Part shown: positions 45,921 to 56,317 of the stretch, in pieces
How the letters are laid out: each line of letters starts with the position of its first letter
How positions within the stretch are numbered: the first letter of the stretch is position 1
Origin: Pyropia yezoensis
Taxonomy: Eukaryota; Rhodophyta; Bangiophyceae; Bangiales; Bangiaceae
Reading direction: 5' to 3'
DNA: 64,000 nt
Assembly (NCBI GenBank): GCA_009829735.1
Contig: CM020620.1
Span: 4,022,299 to 4,086,298 of the forward strand
The notes under the pieces: generated by a model
What the model was told of the DNA's origin: nothing
Database searches by the model: none
The model's input: the letters and a program-made list of their open reading frames with translations, nothing else
Translations under genes and position numbers: made by a program

Positions 45921-48900
45921 TTGCCTGCCCGACAAGATAGACCTAAGGTCACCAAGATACTGAGCAAAGCTCATCGACATTATGAAATCGCCGCCTGTAT
46001 AGGCACGGAGCTCGCGAACACGCGGAGTATGAGACCCATCCTCGATACCGGAGCTGGCGTCAACCTCATCCGGCCGGATGTTCTACCGCCACATTGGCGC
46101 GACTACGCCGACACGTTAACCAGTTCACCGCACATTGTTGATGCCAACGGGCAAACAATCAAGGCTCTCCAAGCCATCCACTTGTTCATCGACACCGGAG
46201 GGGCTCAAGCCTTTGAACGTTTTTACGTTACGCCCAACCTGTCGGTCAAGTGCATACTCGGGACCGAGTTCATCGATAAGCACATCGAGGCAATCCTGCC
46301 CGCCCGCAAACGTATCGTTTGGCAAGGTGCTGAAGACCATTCGATCGGCCACTCCCCAATCCTGAGCATCCGTCAAGACGACGTCATGGAGCCCCAATGG
46401 GCCGGGGGGTCGACCAAGGTCCGTGCTTGCAAACAAACGCGCCTCAAGGGCAAGACCGAGGAATGGATTATGGTCAGATGTGACACGCCGGGACTGGTTA
46501 CTCTTCAACCAAACGCACGATTGTGCCGACACAAGACCATGGCAGTCGCCCGCGGACTCGCCACCATCAAACCTGACGAACCATTTCTGGTTAAGGTATG
46601 CAACTTCGGGCCAGACACGGCCATCCTGCGAAAGGGCTGCGTCCTCGCGTTTGCCGAGCCCCACCTCGGGCAAGTCCTCGCCGCCCCGACGGAGGATACG
46701 GGGTCAACCGACCCAGAGACCGAACAGCCCAAACCGTCACTTGACGACATCAACCTCGACGGGGCTCCCCAACATTTGCACGCGCAAATTAAGTCGATGT
46801 TGGCCAAGCATGGCAAGATGTGGGACGGGACCCTCGGGGTCATACACGCTACAGAGCACGCCATCGTCACCCCACCTGGGGTTGCCCCTATAAGGGCGCA
46901 GCCCTATCGAACCGGTGCGTTCAAACGGGCGATCATCGTCGATCAAATCAACAAGATGTTGAAGCTCAAGGTTATTAAACCAAGTCACAGTGACTGGGCC
47001 AGTCCGGTCGTCATCGTACCGAAGAAAAATGGGAAGGCCCGGTTTTGTGTCGATTATCGACGGTTGAACAGCATCACTAAGAAGGATGCGTACCCCCTCC
47101 CGCGTATGGAGGACTGTCTCGACTCCCTCGGAGACGCCAAAGTATTCACCTCTCTCGACTGTACCGCTGGGTACTGGCAAGTGCCATTACGGCAGGAGGA
47201 CCAAGAAAAAACGGCCTTCACAACGCACTATGGCATCTTCGACTGGACAACGATGCCATTCGGCTTGACCAATGCCCCGGCGACGTTTCAACGTGCCCTG
47301 GATACTATACTCTCCGGACTCAAGTGGCAAGTCTGCCTCGTCTACTTAGACGACGTCATCATCTTCTTGGCAACCGCCAAACAACACATCCATGATGTAG
47401 ACAAGGTCCTTACCCGACTACGGGAGGCCGGCGTGACTCTCAATCTTGAGAAGTGCAAGTGGTTTTCCAACGAGGTGGAGTACCTCGGCCACAGCATAAC
47501 GCCTGGTAAACTCCACGTTCTTAACAAGAACACCGACGCCCTGCGTCAAGCAACGTTCCCCAAGACCAAGACCCAACTCAAGAGTTTTCTCGGCATGTGC
47601 AACGTCTATCGACGGTTCGTGGTAGACTTTACCAAGAGAGCCCGACCGCTAAACGCGTTGACCAAGAAAGACGTCCCACCGGACCTGTCCCCACCCTCGA
47701 CCGAGGAGTTGGCGTCCTTTGAGGACCTCCGTGACGCCTTGGTGCACCCACCAATCTTGGCCTTGCCCAAGGCTGGGCGTGAGCTAACGCTCGATGTCGA
47801 CGCAAGTGCGTATCAACTCGGCTGCACGTTACTCCAAACGGACGACGATGGAAAACCACAGCCACTCGGCTACTGGAGCCGCGCTCTTAACGCAGCGGAG
47901 CTCAACTACTCCACAACGGAGCGAGAATGCCTTGGCATTGTGTGGGCTGTCCTCAAGTTGAGGCACTTCCTAGAAGGACAACACTTCATAATCCGATCGG
48001 ACCATCAAAGCCTTAGCTGGATATACAGCACTGCCGACTCTAGCGGTCGGTTGATGAGATGGCGTATGCGTCTCGCAGAGTTCGACTTCGAACTGAAATA
48101 CAAGCCAGGTGCTAGTCACCACCTGCCCGACTTCCTGTCCCGCGCGGACAATAACGCGATGAACGAAACGATCAACGATGACATACCATGTCTAGCGGTG
48201 GCCCAGACGGCACACGGCGTCCAAACGGACAGGTACACAGGCACAACCGACCCCAAGCCTCTTGACTTCCATGAAGTCATTAACAAGCAACAATCGGATG
48301 ATTTCTGCAAGTCGATCATCGACAGCGTCAACAACGGAGGACACAAGTCATTCTACCTTGACGACAACAACGCACTGCGTCTCAAAACTGTGTATGGAGA
48401 CCAACTGGTCATCCCCAAGTCGCAACAAGATGTCATCTTGAAGCTCCAACACATGGCCACCACGGCCGCCCACCCGGGCATGAACAAGATGTACTTCACT
48501 ATGAGAACAAAGTTCTACTGGCCATCCATGATATCGGATATCCACAAGACCATCACCAATTGCACCACTTGTGCACAGAACCGGCTAGCGTTGCGTAAGC
48601 ATACGACGCCTCTGACCCTGTTCCCGGCGTCAGAACCACTGACGGAACTGTCGATCGACATCCTCGGCCCCTTGTCAGCAAGCAAAAGCGGAAATCGATT
48701 CATCTTGGTCATTACGGACCGCTTTGCAAAGCTTACAAAGTGCATCGCACTCAAGACCATCACGGCCATCTCCGTCTCATCCGCTGTTATTGAACACTGG
48801 ATAGCCTGCTATGGCCCACCGGACAAGATCTTGTCCGACCAAGGACCCCAGTTCATGTCAAACTTTTTCATCGCCGTGATGAAGGTACTCGGAGTCGAGA

Positions 48901-50351
48901 CGGTGCGCACCACCGCGTACCACCCACAGACCAACGGTCAAGTAGAACGGTACAGTCGTACGATTGCTACACAACTGCGTCACTACGTGACCGAGGACCC
49001 CAAGCGCTGGGACGAGCTTCTGCCCGTCCTGACTATGGCTTACAACAGCCAACCACATCGGTCCACTGGACTAGCGCCATTCGAGCTTGTCATCCCACGA
49101 CGTGTCCCTAACCTGTCGGTTCGTAACTTGCCACCAGGCACGTCCATATCCCAAAGAGGGACCCTCAATGACGGATCGCCGCTCGCGAGAAAGCGCGAGT
49201 TCATGGCCCGACTGCGGCTGCAGATCCCGGCCGTCATCAAGGCCCTCGCCAAGACTCAACAACGTTACAAACGTAACTTCGATGCCCACGTTGGGACGCG
49301 CAATCGTAAGATCAAGATCGGCGACTATGTCTATACGACAAACCATCAACGAGCTAACAAGCTGCAGAGCAAGGCCGTCGGGCCATTCATGGTCGTCGAC
49401 GCCGACGACTCTACCTTCGTCATTGACGTCGATGGTATCGAGAAGCGCATCAACAGCGATCATGCCACTGCGGCACCCCGGCCGGACAACTCCAATGAGT
49501 CCACACCACACCCACTACTCGATGGGTTTGACAAACCACGGCCGGAGCCAACCGTCCACGACGAATACGTCATCGAAAAACTCATGTCTCACCGACGGTC
49601 TGGAGATTCGCACGAATTCAAAGTCCGATGGTATGATTATACCCCCAAGGACGACACGTGGGAACCAGTGGAAAACTTGCCACGTAACCTTGTCATTCGA
49701 CATTTGCGATCCAAAAAGGTAGAAATACCTGGATACACGTGGCGGAAGCCACGAAAGCCAACCACCAAGGTTGCTCTGGCAACTGGACTTGTTGCGCTCA
49801 CTGGCGCAGCCGCCGCTATTTGGCAACCGCACATACTCGCGGTCTACGTCGACCCATGGGGGGTGGTACAGGCTAATGTCCAATGGGACAACGCAGACCG
49901 CTCGGTCCAGGAAAACATCCCTGTGTACTACATGAAGTCAACACTGCCAGAGGCATGCCGGAACTTCACCTCCCCCACATGGGGACCACTCTGGGAACTC
50001 CCAGAACTCACCAAGCACTATGGCCAGTTGAGCTACCAGCCGGAGAGGCATGTCACTGCCTCGGAGCAGAACTCACAAGGCATCTGCCTAAGGGTACCCC
50101 CCACCCACACCCTTGACCAAGTGGTCACAGAGCTACAATCCAGTCCAAAGGACACCCTCCTGGTCACCCCACGCTGGGAACATGCCTCATGGTTCTCAAA
50201 AGCCAAACGGCTCTGTCATGAGTCGAAGATACTCCGGCCAGTCCTAACATCGGACAAAAAGACAACAGAATGGGCCAGGGCTGCCTTCATGTTCAAACAC
50301 GAACAAACAAACAACAAGCCAAAGGGCCAACACAAGTACAAACAAGACTAA
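45921..50351 (+). CDS. element A2 pol: protease, reverse transcriptase, RNase H, integrase, chromodomain plus C-terminal extension
   Basis: 1476 codons as counted from a TTG at 45921; translation is probably by -1 frameshift from gag, since the first ATG falls next to the protease site. Protease DTGAG near residue 41. Reverse transcriptase (VVIVPKKNGKARFCVDYRRL; YLDD at 475-478). RNase H (DVDASAYQLG about 625). Integrase HHCC and D,D,E core (IDILGPL about 913, LSDQGPQF about 971, GQVERY about 1007). Chromodomain about 1213-1266 (KVRWYDYTPKDDTWEPVENL). Beyond it are about 205 further residues with a hydrophobic stretch (VALATGLVALTGAAAAIW, about 1284-1301) and a Trp-rich end. Relative to A2-prime and B, Leu replaces the Ser after the YLDD strand (residue 483) and Ser replaces Asn after the integrase GQVERY, so activity may be reduced. 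Confidence 0.95.
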   Translation: MPARQDRPKVTKILSKAHRHYEIAACIGTELANTRSMRPILDTGAGVNLIRPDVLPPHWRDYADTLTSSPHIVDANGQTIKALQAIHLFIDTGGAQAFERFYVTPNLSVKCILGTEFIDKHIEAILPARKRIVWQGAEDHSIGHSPILSIRQDDVMEPQWAGGSTKVRACKQTRLKGKTEEWIMVRCDTPGLVTLQPNARLCRHKTMAVARGLATIKPDEPFLVKVCNFGPDTAILRKGCVLAFAEPHLGQVLAAPTEDTGSTDPETEQPKPSLDDINLDGAPQHLHAQIKSMLAKHGKMWDGTLGVIHATEHAIVTPPGVAPIRAQPYRTGAFKRAIIVDQINKMLKLKVIKPSHSDWASPVVIVPKKNGKARFCVDYRRLNSITKKDAYPLPRMEDCLDSLGDAKVFTSLDCTAGYWQVPLRQEDQEKTAFTTHYGIFDWTTMPFGLTNAPATFQRALDTILSGLKWQVCLVYLDDVIIFLATAKQHIHDVDKVLTRLREAGVTLNLEKCKWFSNEVEYLGHSITPGKLHVLNKNTDALRQATFPKTKTQLKSFLGMCNVYRRFVVDFTKRARPLNALTKKDVPPDLSPPSTEELASFEDLRDALVHPPILALPKAGRELTLDVDASAYQLGCTLLQTDDDGKPQPLGYWSRALNAAELNYSTTERECLGIVWAVLKLRHFLEGQHFIIRSDHQSLSWIYSTADSSGRLMRWRMRLAEFDFELKYKPGASHHLPDFLSRADNNAMNETINDDIPCLAVAQTAHGVQTDRYTGTTDPKPLDFHEVINKQQSDDFCKSIIDSVNNGGHKSFYLDDNNALRLKTVYGDQLVIPKSQQDVILKLQHMATTAAHPGMNKMYFTMRTKFYWPSMISDIHKTITNCTTCAQNRLALRKHTTPLTLFPASEPLTELSIDILGPLSASKSGNRFILVITDRFAKLTKCIALKTITAISVSSAVIEHWIACYGPPDKILSDQGPQFMSNFFIAVMKVLGVETVRTTAYHPQTNGQVERYSRTIATQLRHYVTEDPKRWDELLPVLTMAYNSQPHRSTGLAPFELVIPRRVPNLSVRNLPPGTSISQRGTLNDGSPLARKREFMARLRLQIPAVIKALAKTQQRYKRNFDAHVGTRNRKIKIGDYVYTTNHQRANKLQSKAVGPFMVVDADDSTFVIDVDGIEKRINSDHATAAPRPDNSNESTPHPLLDGFDKPRPEPTVHDEYVIEKLMSHRRSGDSHEFKVRWYDYTPKDDTWEPVENLPRNLVIRHLRSKKVEIPGYTWRKPRKPTTKVALATGLVALTGAAAAIWQPHILAVYVDPWGVVQANVQWDNADRSVQENIPVYYMKSTLPEACRNFTSPTWGPLWELPELTKHYGQLSYQPERHVTASEQNSQGICLRVPPTHTLDQVVTELQSSPKDTLLVTPRWEHASWFSKAKRLCHESKILRPVLTSDKKTTEWARAAFMFKHEQTNNKPKGQHKYKQD

Positions 50352-50391
50352 CACAAGCCGTACGGCAACACCCTCACCTCCCAACCCCCCC

Positions 50392-53033
50392 TCAACGGCG
50401 ACGTCGCGAGCCCTCGTCAAAAGACGAACTGCGTGAGCGCACACGCCGAGCCGGCGCACGAGGCGCATCCTCCTCCTCGTCATCCGACATCGGTCGACGA
50501 CGAACGCCAAGAATGGCACCAACGTCAACACGACGAGGACTCGCAGCCCGAGCCTCCACCGAGGGCGCACGACGCAGCTCACTGAGCAAGCTATCGCGAA
50601 TGCGAGACGGATCCGCCAAACGGGAGACGTCAACACCAAAGCCTCAACGGCCTCCGACTCAGTCATCCCACTGACCCGACGAAGAACGTCATCAATCTCC
50701 ACGGTCTGACGAGACCAAGCAATGGCCAACGCCCCAGCCGTTGCGCCACGAGGCACCACTTGCCCAGCCAAGGCACCCACCCGGTCAGTACCCAACAGGG
50801 CAACAGCACCCACACGGGCCCACTCCGACGGCCAGATCGGCTCCGTGCCACCGGTCCCACCGGACACAGGGGCAACCACACCAGGGTTAACACGGTCACT
50901 TGACCCCGCACCGGCCACCGGCGACAACGACCGAGACGCGTCCCGCACCCGACGACCGGTCTCACGACCACGACCGGGACCACGACCCGGTCCGGACGAC
51001 TCGTCACCACCCTCCCACGAGGCGTCATACTTCCAATCAAACGCGCCGCACGGCTGACGAAGAACGAAGCCATACTTGGCCGTCGCGTCCAACTTGACGT
51101 ACACCTCGCGAGCCGCCTTGGTGCGCTCATCACGTCGGCGGACGTCGGCGACAATGGTTGTCCACGGGAAGACGGCGTGTGCATCACGCATACGGTGGTA
51201 CGTCGCAAGACGCTCCTCACCCCCGGGCCCATCGGCCAGCCGCGACACGTCCAACCCGTCGAACCACTCGGTCACTTGGTCCGGCAACCAGCAAAAAAGT
51301 CCGTCATGGACGAGCCAATGCACCCAAGCCGCCAAGGCAAAGCAGAAAAACTCGTCGTACACGACGCCCCAATCCGCGTTATCTGCGTCCTTCAGCCCAC
51401 TGGCGACGTACGACAATGCCGCCGGCGTCTCCATGTACGGTCCGTACTCAACCCACCGCGATGGGCGTGATGGAAGCCAACGCTTCAGGTCGAAGAACGG
51501 GCGTGCGCGCCCCAGGCTGGACGCCCAAGCCGGCGCCAAAAGGCCGCGACGCTCAAAGGCCGCCAGGTCCCACGACCTACGAAGACGAATCGACGTCGTC
51601 GGATCCCGGAACGGGTTAGGAAGCGAACAGGTCGCAGGACCAAATTCGACGCCCGCCGGACGCACCCCATGGGCAACCTTGTCAGCCAACATGGCCAGAT
51701 ACTCCTCTAGCCCATGGTCCTCCGCGATAGGCACATCAAGCCGCTCGGCCAAGTCACGTGCCAAGAACACGGCCAAAGGCCACAGCCGGCGAAGACGGCC
51801 GAAGTTGTTGGCCGCGACCACAAAGGTCTCAACTTGCCCGACACGAAAGGCAAGCGCCCAAGCGTACAGACGCCGATGATAAGGGTGAAGACCACCAGCC
51901 GCCCGTACCGCAGCAACTCGTTGGACAACGACAACACCTCGTACGCCTGCCGTTCCGGCCCTTGACGACCAAAGTCCAGCATGACCATGGACGTCCGACA
52001 CGGACTCGCCCTCGTAGAACCGCCCGTCGATTGACGCGTCCCGGAAGTTGGGCAACGACGCCCACCGCGCGTCGCGGATACGCTGTAGAGCCAATGACCG
52101 ATTGGTCCGCGCCGCCTCCATCAACGGCGGGTCCGCCACGAACCCGACACCGTCAAACATATAGGTCGCCCTTGAGCTCCGATACCAGCCCACCACCGGC
52201 CGTGCGGCCCCCGCACATTCATCAAGCGATGCTTTCGCCTCACCACCGCCCACCACCGGGGCAACCTCGTCTGCCATACTGGCAATAGCCACAAGCAACT
52301 GACGCCAACCGGCAAGACGCGACGCCCTTGACCACTCGTGCCCCTTGGCCGACCGCGCCGCTTGGCCGCCCTTGCCGTTCGACGGCCGCACTTGGCCGCC
52401 CTCGCCCCGACGCCCTTGGTCTCTCGTGCCGCCTAACCGCCCTTGCCGCAAGACGCGACGCCCTTGACCACTCGTGCCCCTTGGCCGACCGCGCCGCTTG
52501 GCCGCCTTGCCGTTCGACGGCCGCACTTGGCCGCCCTCGCGCCGCCGCCCTTGGTCGCTCGTGCCGCGTGGCCGCCCTTGCCGCCCGGCCGACGCCCTTG
52601 GTCGACCGCGCCGCGTGGCCGCCCTTGCCGCCAGGCCGACGCCCCTGACCGCTCGCGCCGCGTGGCCCGCCCTTGCCCGTGCCGCCACGCCTGCCGCACG
52701 GCCGCACTGGCCCCTTAGCCGCACAGGCCGATCTCGGCCGCCAGCCAACGGCAGCCGCGTAGTGCCCCTCGGCGGGCGTAACGAGCCAACTGGCCAGCCA
52801 CCGGCCACGACCGACGGTCGAGCCCGGCGCACCCGTCAAAAGACTTGCCGACCGACGGCCAAGTGCTCCGCGGCACCGACGTGCCAGACACTTATAGTGC
52901 CCTGCCACGAGGCGTCCGGCCAGGCCATGCAAGTCAGCGCCCGACGGCCATACGGCCCGGTGCTTCCAGAACGACGACGCGGACGCGACCCCTCCACCGC
53001 ACGCTGGCAGGTAGCCACATCCGGCCGCCCGGC
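50392..53033 (-). pseudogene. element A2 antisense ORF, frameshifted and cut by the gap
   Basis: Minus-strand counterpart of the intact-looking A2-prime frame. The main frame is open from 52832 leftwards, but three 1-bp differences from A2-prime matter. Two compensating ones (near 51978 and 51902) scramble about 33 residues after SDVHGHA, and one near 50626 moves the C-terminus out of frame, so the original C-terminal part (ending SRSSSFDEGSRRRR) survives as a separate frame at 50392-50619. All are in short homopolymers, so sequencing error is as likely as decay. The basic N-terminal part is a tandem repeat (52310-52700). The stop lies only 40 bp from the pol stop, convergent with it. Confidence 0.6.
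52310..52700. repeat. GC-rich minisatellite in the antisense ORF of A2
   Basis: Imperfect units of roughly 45-50 bp built on CCCTTGACCACTCGTG / CGCCGCGTGGCCGCC. On the minus strand they encode Gly/Arg/Lys-rich repeats such as GQGRRPGGKGGHAAR, a histone-tail-like basic composition. The matching array in A2-prime is at about 62709-63090. Confidence 0.7.
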
Positions 53034-53533
53034 NNNNNNNNNNNNNNNNNNNNNNNNNNNNNNNNNNNNNNNNNNNNNNNNNNNNNNNNNNNNNNNNNNN
53101 NNNNNNNNNNNNNNNNNNNNNNNNNNNNNNNNNNNNNNNNNNNNNNNNNNNNNNNNNNNNNNNNNNNNNNNNNNNNNNNNNNNNNNNNNNNNNNNNNNNN
53201 NNNNNNNNNNNNNNNNNNNNNNNNNNNNNNNNNNNNNNNNNNNNNNNNNNNNNNNNNNNNNNNNNNNNNNNNNNNNNNNNNNNNNNNNNNNNNNNNNNNN
53301 NNNNNNNNNNNNNNNNNNNNNNNNNNNNNNNNNNNNNNNNNNNNNNNNNNNNNNNNNNNNNNNNNNNNNNNNNNNNNNNNNNNNNNNNNNNNNNNNNNNN
53401 NNNNNNNNNNNNNNNNNNNNNNNNNNNNNNNNNNNNNNNNNNNNNNNNNNNNNNNNNNNNNNNNNNNNNNNNNNNNNNNNNNNNNNNNNNNNNNNNNNNN
53501 NNNNNNNNNNNNNNNNNNNNNNNNNNNNNNNNN
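53034..53533. other. assembly gap of exactly 500 N
   Basis: A round-number placeholder, so the true distance is unknown and could be negative. The left side stops just short of the A2 3' LTR; the right side starts 99 bp before the end of a B LTR. Both are repeat boundaries where assemblers break. Confidence 0.95.
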
Positions 53534-53632
53534 CAAGGACAGCAACCTTGGCCTCCCGGTGACGTTGGTGCCGATCCCCCTTGGTGAGTGTTCCCTGAGA
53601 GTGGACGTGCGACGGATTCCTATTGTGCTACA
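53534..53632 (+). repeat. last 99 bp of an element B LTR (repeat of 43134-43232)
   Basis: Identical by eye to the end of the B 3' LTR and followed by the same CCAAG and A1 gag sequence, so it represents the same junction a second time. Confidence 0.9.
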
Positions 53633-53913
53633 CCAAGACGTGAAGGATGTCTTCATCAACGGTCTTTCAGACCTCATCAAACCAAACGTCCGTGTTCTGG
53701 ACAGTCAGTTCCCTGATCGCCCAATGGCGGACACAGTGGCAGCTGCCCAAGGGTTTTGGGAAGGCGCCACGCGCCTGCGGCAGTCCATCAAGGCCAGCCG
53801 GCCAGCCATGATCAAGGTTAGTCAAATCGACTCTACCCCTGAGCTCCCAGCGCGCACGGTCGATCGACCATTCGTCCCATTAGGGCTGTCCGCACGGACA
53901 CGCCCAACCCGCG
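53633..53913 (+). pseudogene. second copy of the A1 gag middle fragment
   Basis: Matches 43233-43514 except for one missing C in a CCCC run (near 53878). It includes the CCAAG and CCGCG target duplications at its ends. Its presence next to both A2 and A2-prime shows that the two share one insertion event. Confidence 0.9.
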
Positions 53914-54319
53914 TGTAGCATATCCGCCCCTTGTACCGAATTCCGGTATTTACTGGCTTGTAGCCCCCCTGACTGGTGGCCCCAGCCTTGTTGGCATGGG
54001 TCCGCTTGTGGCTCGCCCTTTGGGGACTACTTTTGTTTTGTATTGTTTATCTGTCCTTGCCTTGGAGGGATCTTTTATATTGATTGCTATGCTCGTAGCG
54101 ATCGGCCGTCCGGCCTCCGCTCGGTCGCTCGACCGGCATATTGTTTTCGCCCTTATCTGCGACGTGGGGACTCGCCGCTGCCTTCGGCCGGCTTGCTCCC
54201 CATCGAACGTCCAGGAGCTAAAGGTCTGTCTTCTTTGCCTCTACGGTAATAGCTTCCTCTTTGCCTTCCGGGCGCCGGTCGGTCCCATATCCTTTATATT
54301 GGGTAACACATATTCCACA
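53914..54319 (+). repeat. 5' LTR of A2-prime (406 bp)
   Basis: Identical to its 3' LTR by eye except for one fewer G in a GGGGG run (near 54023). Primer-binding site follows at 54320-54338. Confidence 0.95.
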
Positions 54320-54537
54320 TTGGTGGAGCAGCAGGGGATACTGCTCGTGTGCGGCGCTGCCGTACACTCGTACGTGTTCCTTGGTGCCTTGTGGCAGTTG
54401 TGTTGACGATCTCTTGATCGGGTGTTGCAGGGCGACATCACCGATCAGTGAAGGCTGGACGACGCCGGGCGTCGTGCCACGAGGACCTTTTGGTTGGCGA
54501 CGCAGGGCGCGCCGACGCAAGTACGCCGGGTTGCGAT

Positions 54538-56282
54538 ATGGCTTCGGGAGCCCCTGATGGCGCTCGGCGCTCGAAGGGTAAGGGGATTGCCCTGCCTTCG
54601 GGTTACACGCCACCAGGCGGAGGGAGCGGAACAAGCCGCCGTCCGGCACCCGAGGTTACCCCCCCCAACCCCGACGCGGAGGATATTCCTAACTCCAAGT
54701 TGGAGAGCTTGAAGGCGGTGGTGGAGGCACTTCGTGACCGTCTTGAGGCCCAAGAGGCCGCCAACAAGGAGTTGGAGAAGTCTAACACCAAACTGGTGAC
54801 CACTCTTGAGGAGCTGAGAAAGCCACCCTCAAATGAGGCGTTTCGTCAACGGACGACGTCGAACCGACAGCCGGTGGGCAAGATGACCCGGGGACCTGCT
54901 CAAGGGGCGTCCCACGCCAGCCTGCCTATTGGCAATCTTCAGATGAAGAACCGTCGGATCCGCGCGTTGGAGCGCCAAGTCGAAGACCTAAAGGTCAGGG
55001 TCTCGACTAAGCGTTCGAACGCCCGGGAGGGAGGCGCATCATCCGCTGATGATGGGATGTCATCCGACAACTCGTCGTCCTCGTCTTCCTCGTCTTCGGA
55101 CGAAACCTATGACGGTCGTTGGGACCCTTCCCCACCGTCAAGCCCGACCTCATCGAGCAGTGATTCCGTTACGGAAAGTTCGGACGCGCACCGTCGACGT
55201 GCGCGTCGTTTCCGGCGCCGACCGGCGCCGGCAGCTGAACTCACGGAGTTGGGTGACCGCAAGTTGGTCATTCGACCCGGCAACAGTCGCTTTAAGTCAC
55301 TCTTGGACTACAGGACCTACTTCCTTCTCCGACGGAGCACCAAGTATACACCATCGATGGTGAAAGATGCTAGCAAGATGAACAAGCGCCTAGACGGGGC
55401 GTTCCAGGGTCAAGAGACCTTTAACGGTGGCGACCCCCTCGGTGTTTTCACCTTCCTCACCACCTTTCGCAGAGCTTGCGACGCGGCAGGGCTGACCCAC
55501 GGCCGGGCGTTCCCCTTGATCGCCTTCCGGCTGGCGGGAGCCGCCAAGCGCGCATTCGCCAGCGCGGCCAACACGGTTGTCAGTGGCAAGCACTACGAGC
55601 TCACCACCTATGGTGAAGGAGTCAACTGGCTTCTCAAGAAGTACGCAACTCATGCCGGTTTGGCAACGGCCTACCACGACATCATTACGATGAATCAAGC
55701 GGACACAGAGGTCCCGCGCGTGTTTGCCTCCCGCGTGGAGGCGGCGTGCGATCGCCTCTGTGGCCTGTTCTCCGCCCAAGACGTGAAGGATGTCTTCATC
55801 AACGGTCTTTCAGACCTCATCAAACCAAACGTCCGTGTTCTGGACAGTCAGTTCCCTGATCGCCCAATGGCGGACACAGTGGCAGCTGCCCAAGGGTTTT
55901 GGGAAGGCGCCACGCGCCTGCGGCAGTCCATCAAGGCCAGCCGGCCAGCCATGATCAAGGTTAGTCAAATCGACTCTACCCCTGAGCCCCAGCGCGCACG
56001 GTCGATCGACCATTCGACCCCATTAGGGCTGTCCGCACGGACACGCCCAACCCGCGAGCGAACGACATCTGTTACAACTGTAACGAGCGCGGACACTTTG
56101 CCTCTCGATGCCCTAAGCCCCGTCGTGAACGACGTCAGGCACGAGTGATGGCACTCATTGACGACTCGGTCCGCAAGCAGATCAATGCGATCGTCGAGAA
56201 CGAAGTCCTGCCGGACTCGGACGACGACGACGTCGAAAGCAACGACGCCGGCGACGGCAAGGCCGACTCGAAAAACGAGTAA
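54538..56282 (+). pseudogene. element A2-prime gag with a 1-bp frameshift
   Basis: Same protein as A2 gag until a run of C near 55987, which has four C instead of five. The frame then stops at 56148, before the zinc knuckle could be read. The original frame is intact again downstream to the TAA at 56280-56282, preceded by the same GAAAAAC heptamer (56270-56276). A homopolymer sequencing error is the likely cause. Confidence 0.8.
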
Positions 56283-56317
56283 GTCGAGGACCACCGGGCA
56301 GTCTCCCCGACGCACCC

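Larger units (their letters stand above)
43515..53033 (+). mobile_element. element A2: family-A chromodomain retrotransposon, cut by the assembly gap
   Basis: 5' LTR, gag, pol, antisense ORF; the sequence enters N at 53034, about 60 bp before where its 3' LTR should start by comparison with A2-prime. Inserted in A1 gag after CCGCG (43510-43514), the same insertion point as A2-prime. It differs from A2-prime by scattered substitutions (about a dozen residues in pol by eye, three in the 5' LTR) and several 1-bp indels. Confidence 0.85.

Noticed and set aside
50244-50391. extension of the A2 antisense frame into pol (862-codon frame)
   Set aside because: It results from the 1-bp difference near 50626. 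A2-prime shows that the original stop is at the position equivalent to 50392.
52845-53918. frames running through the N run
   Set aside because: They are artefacts of translating 500 undefined bases.
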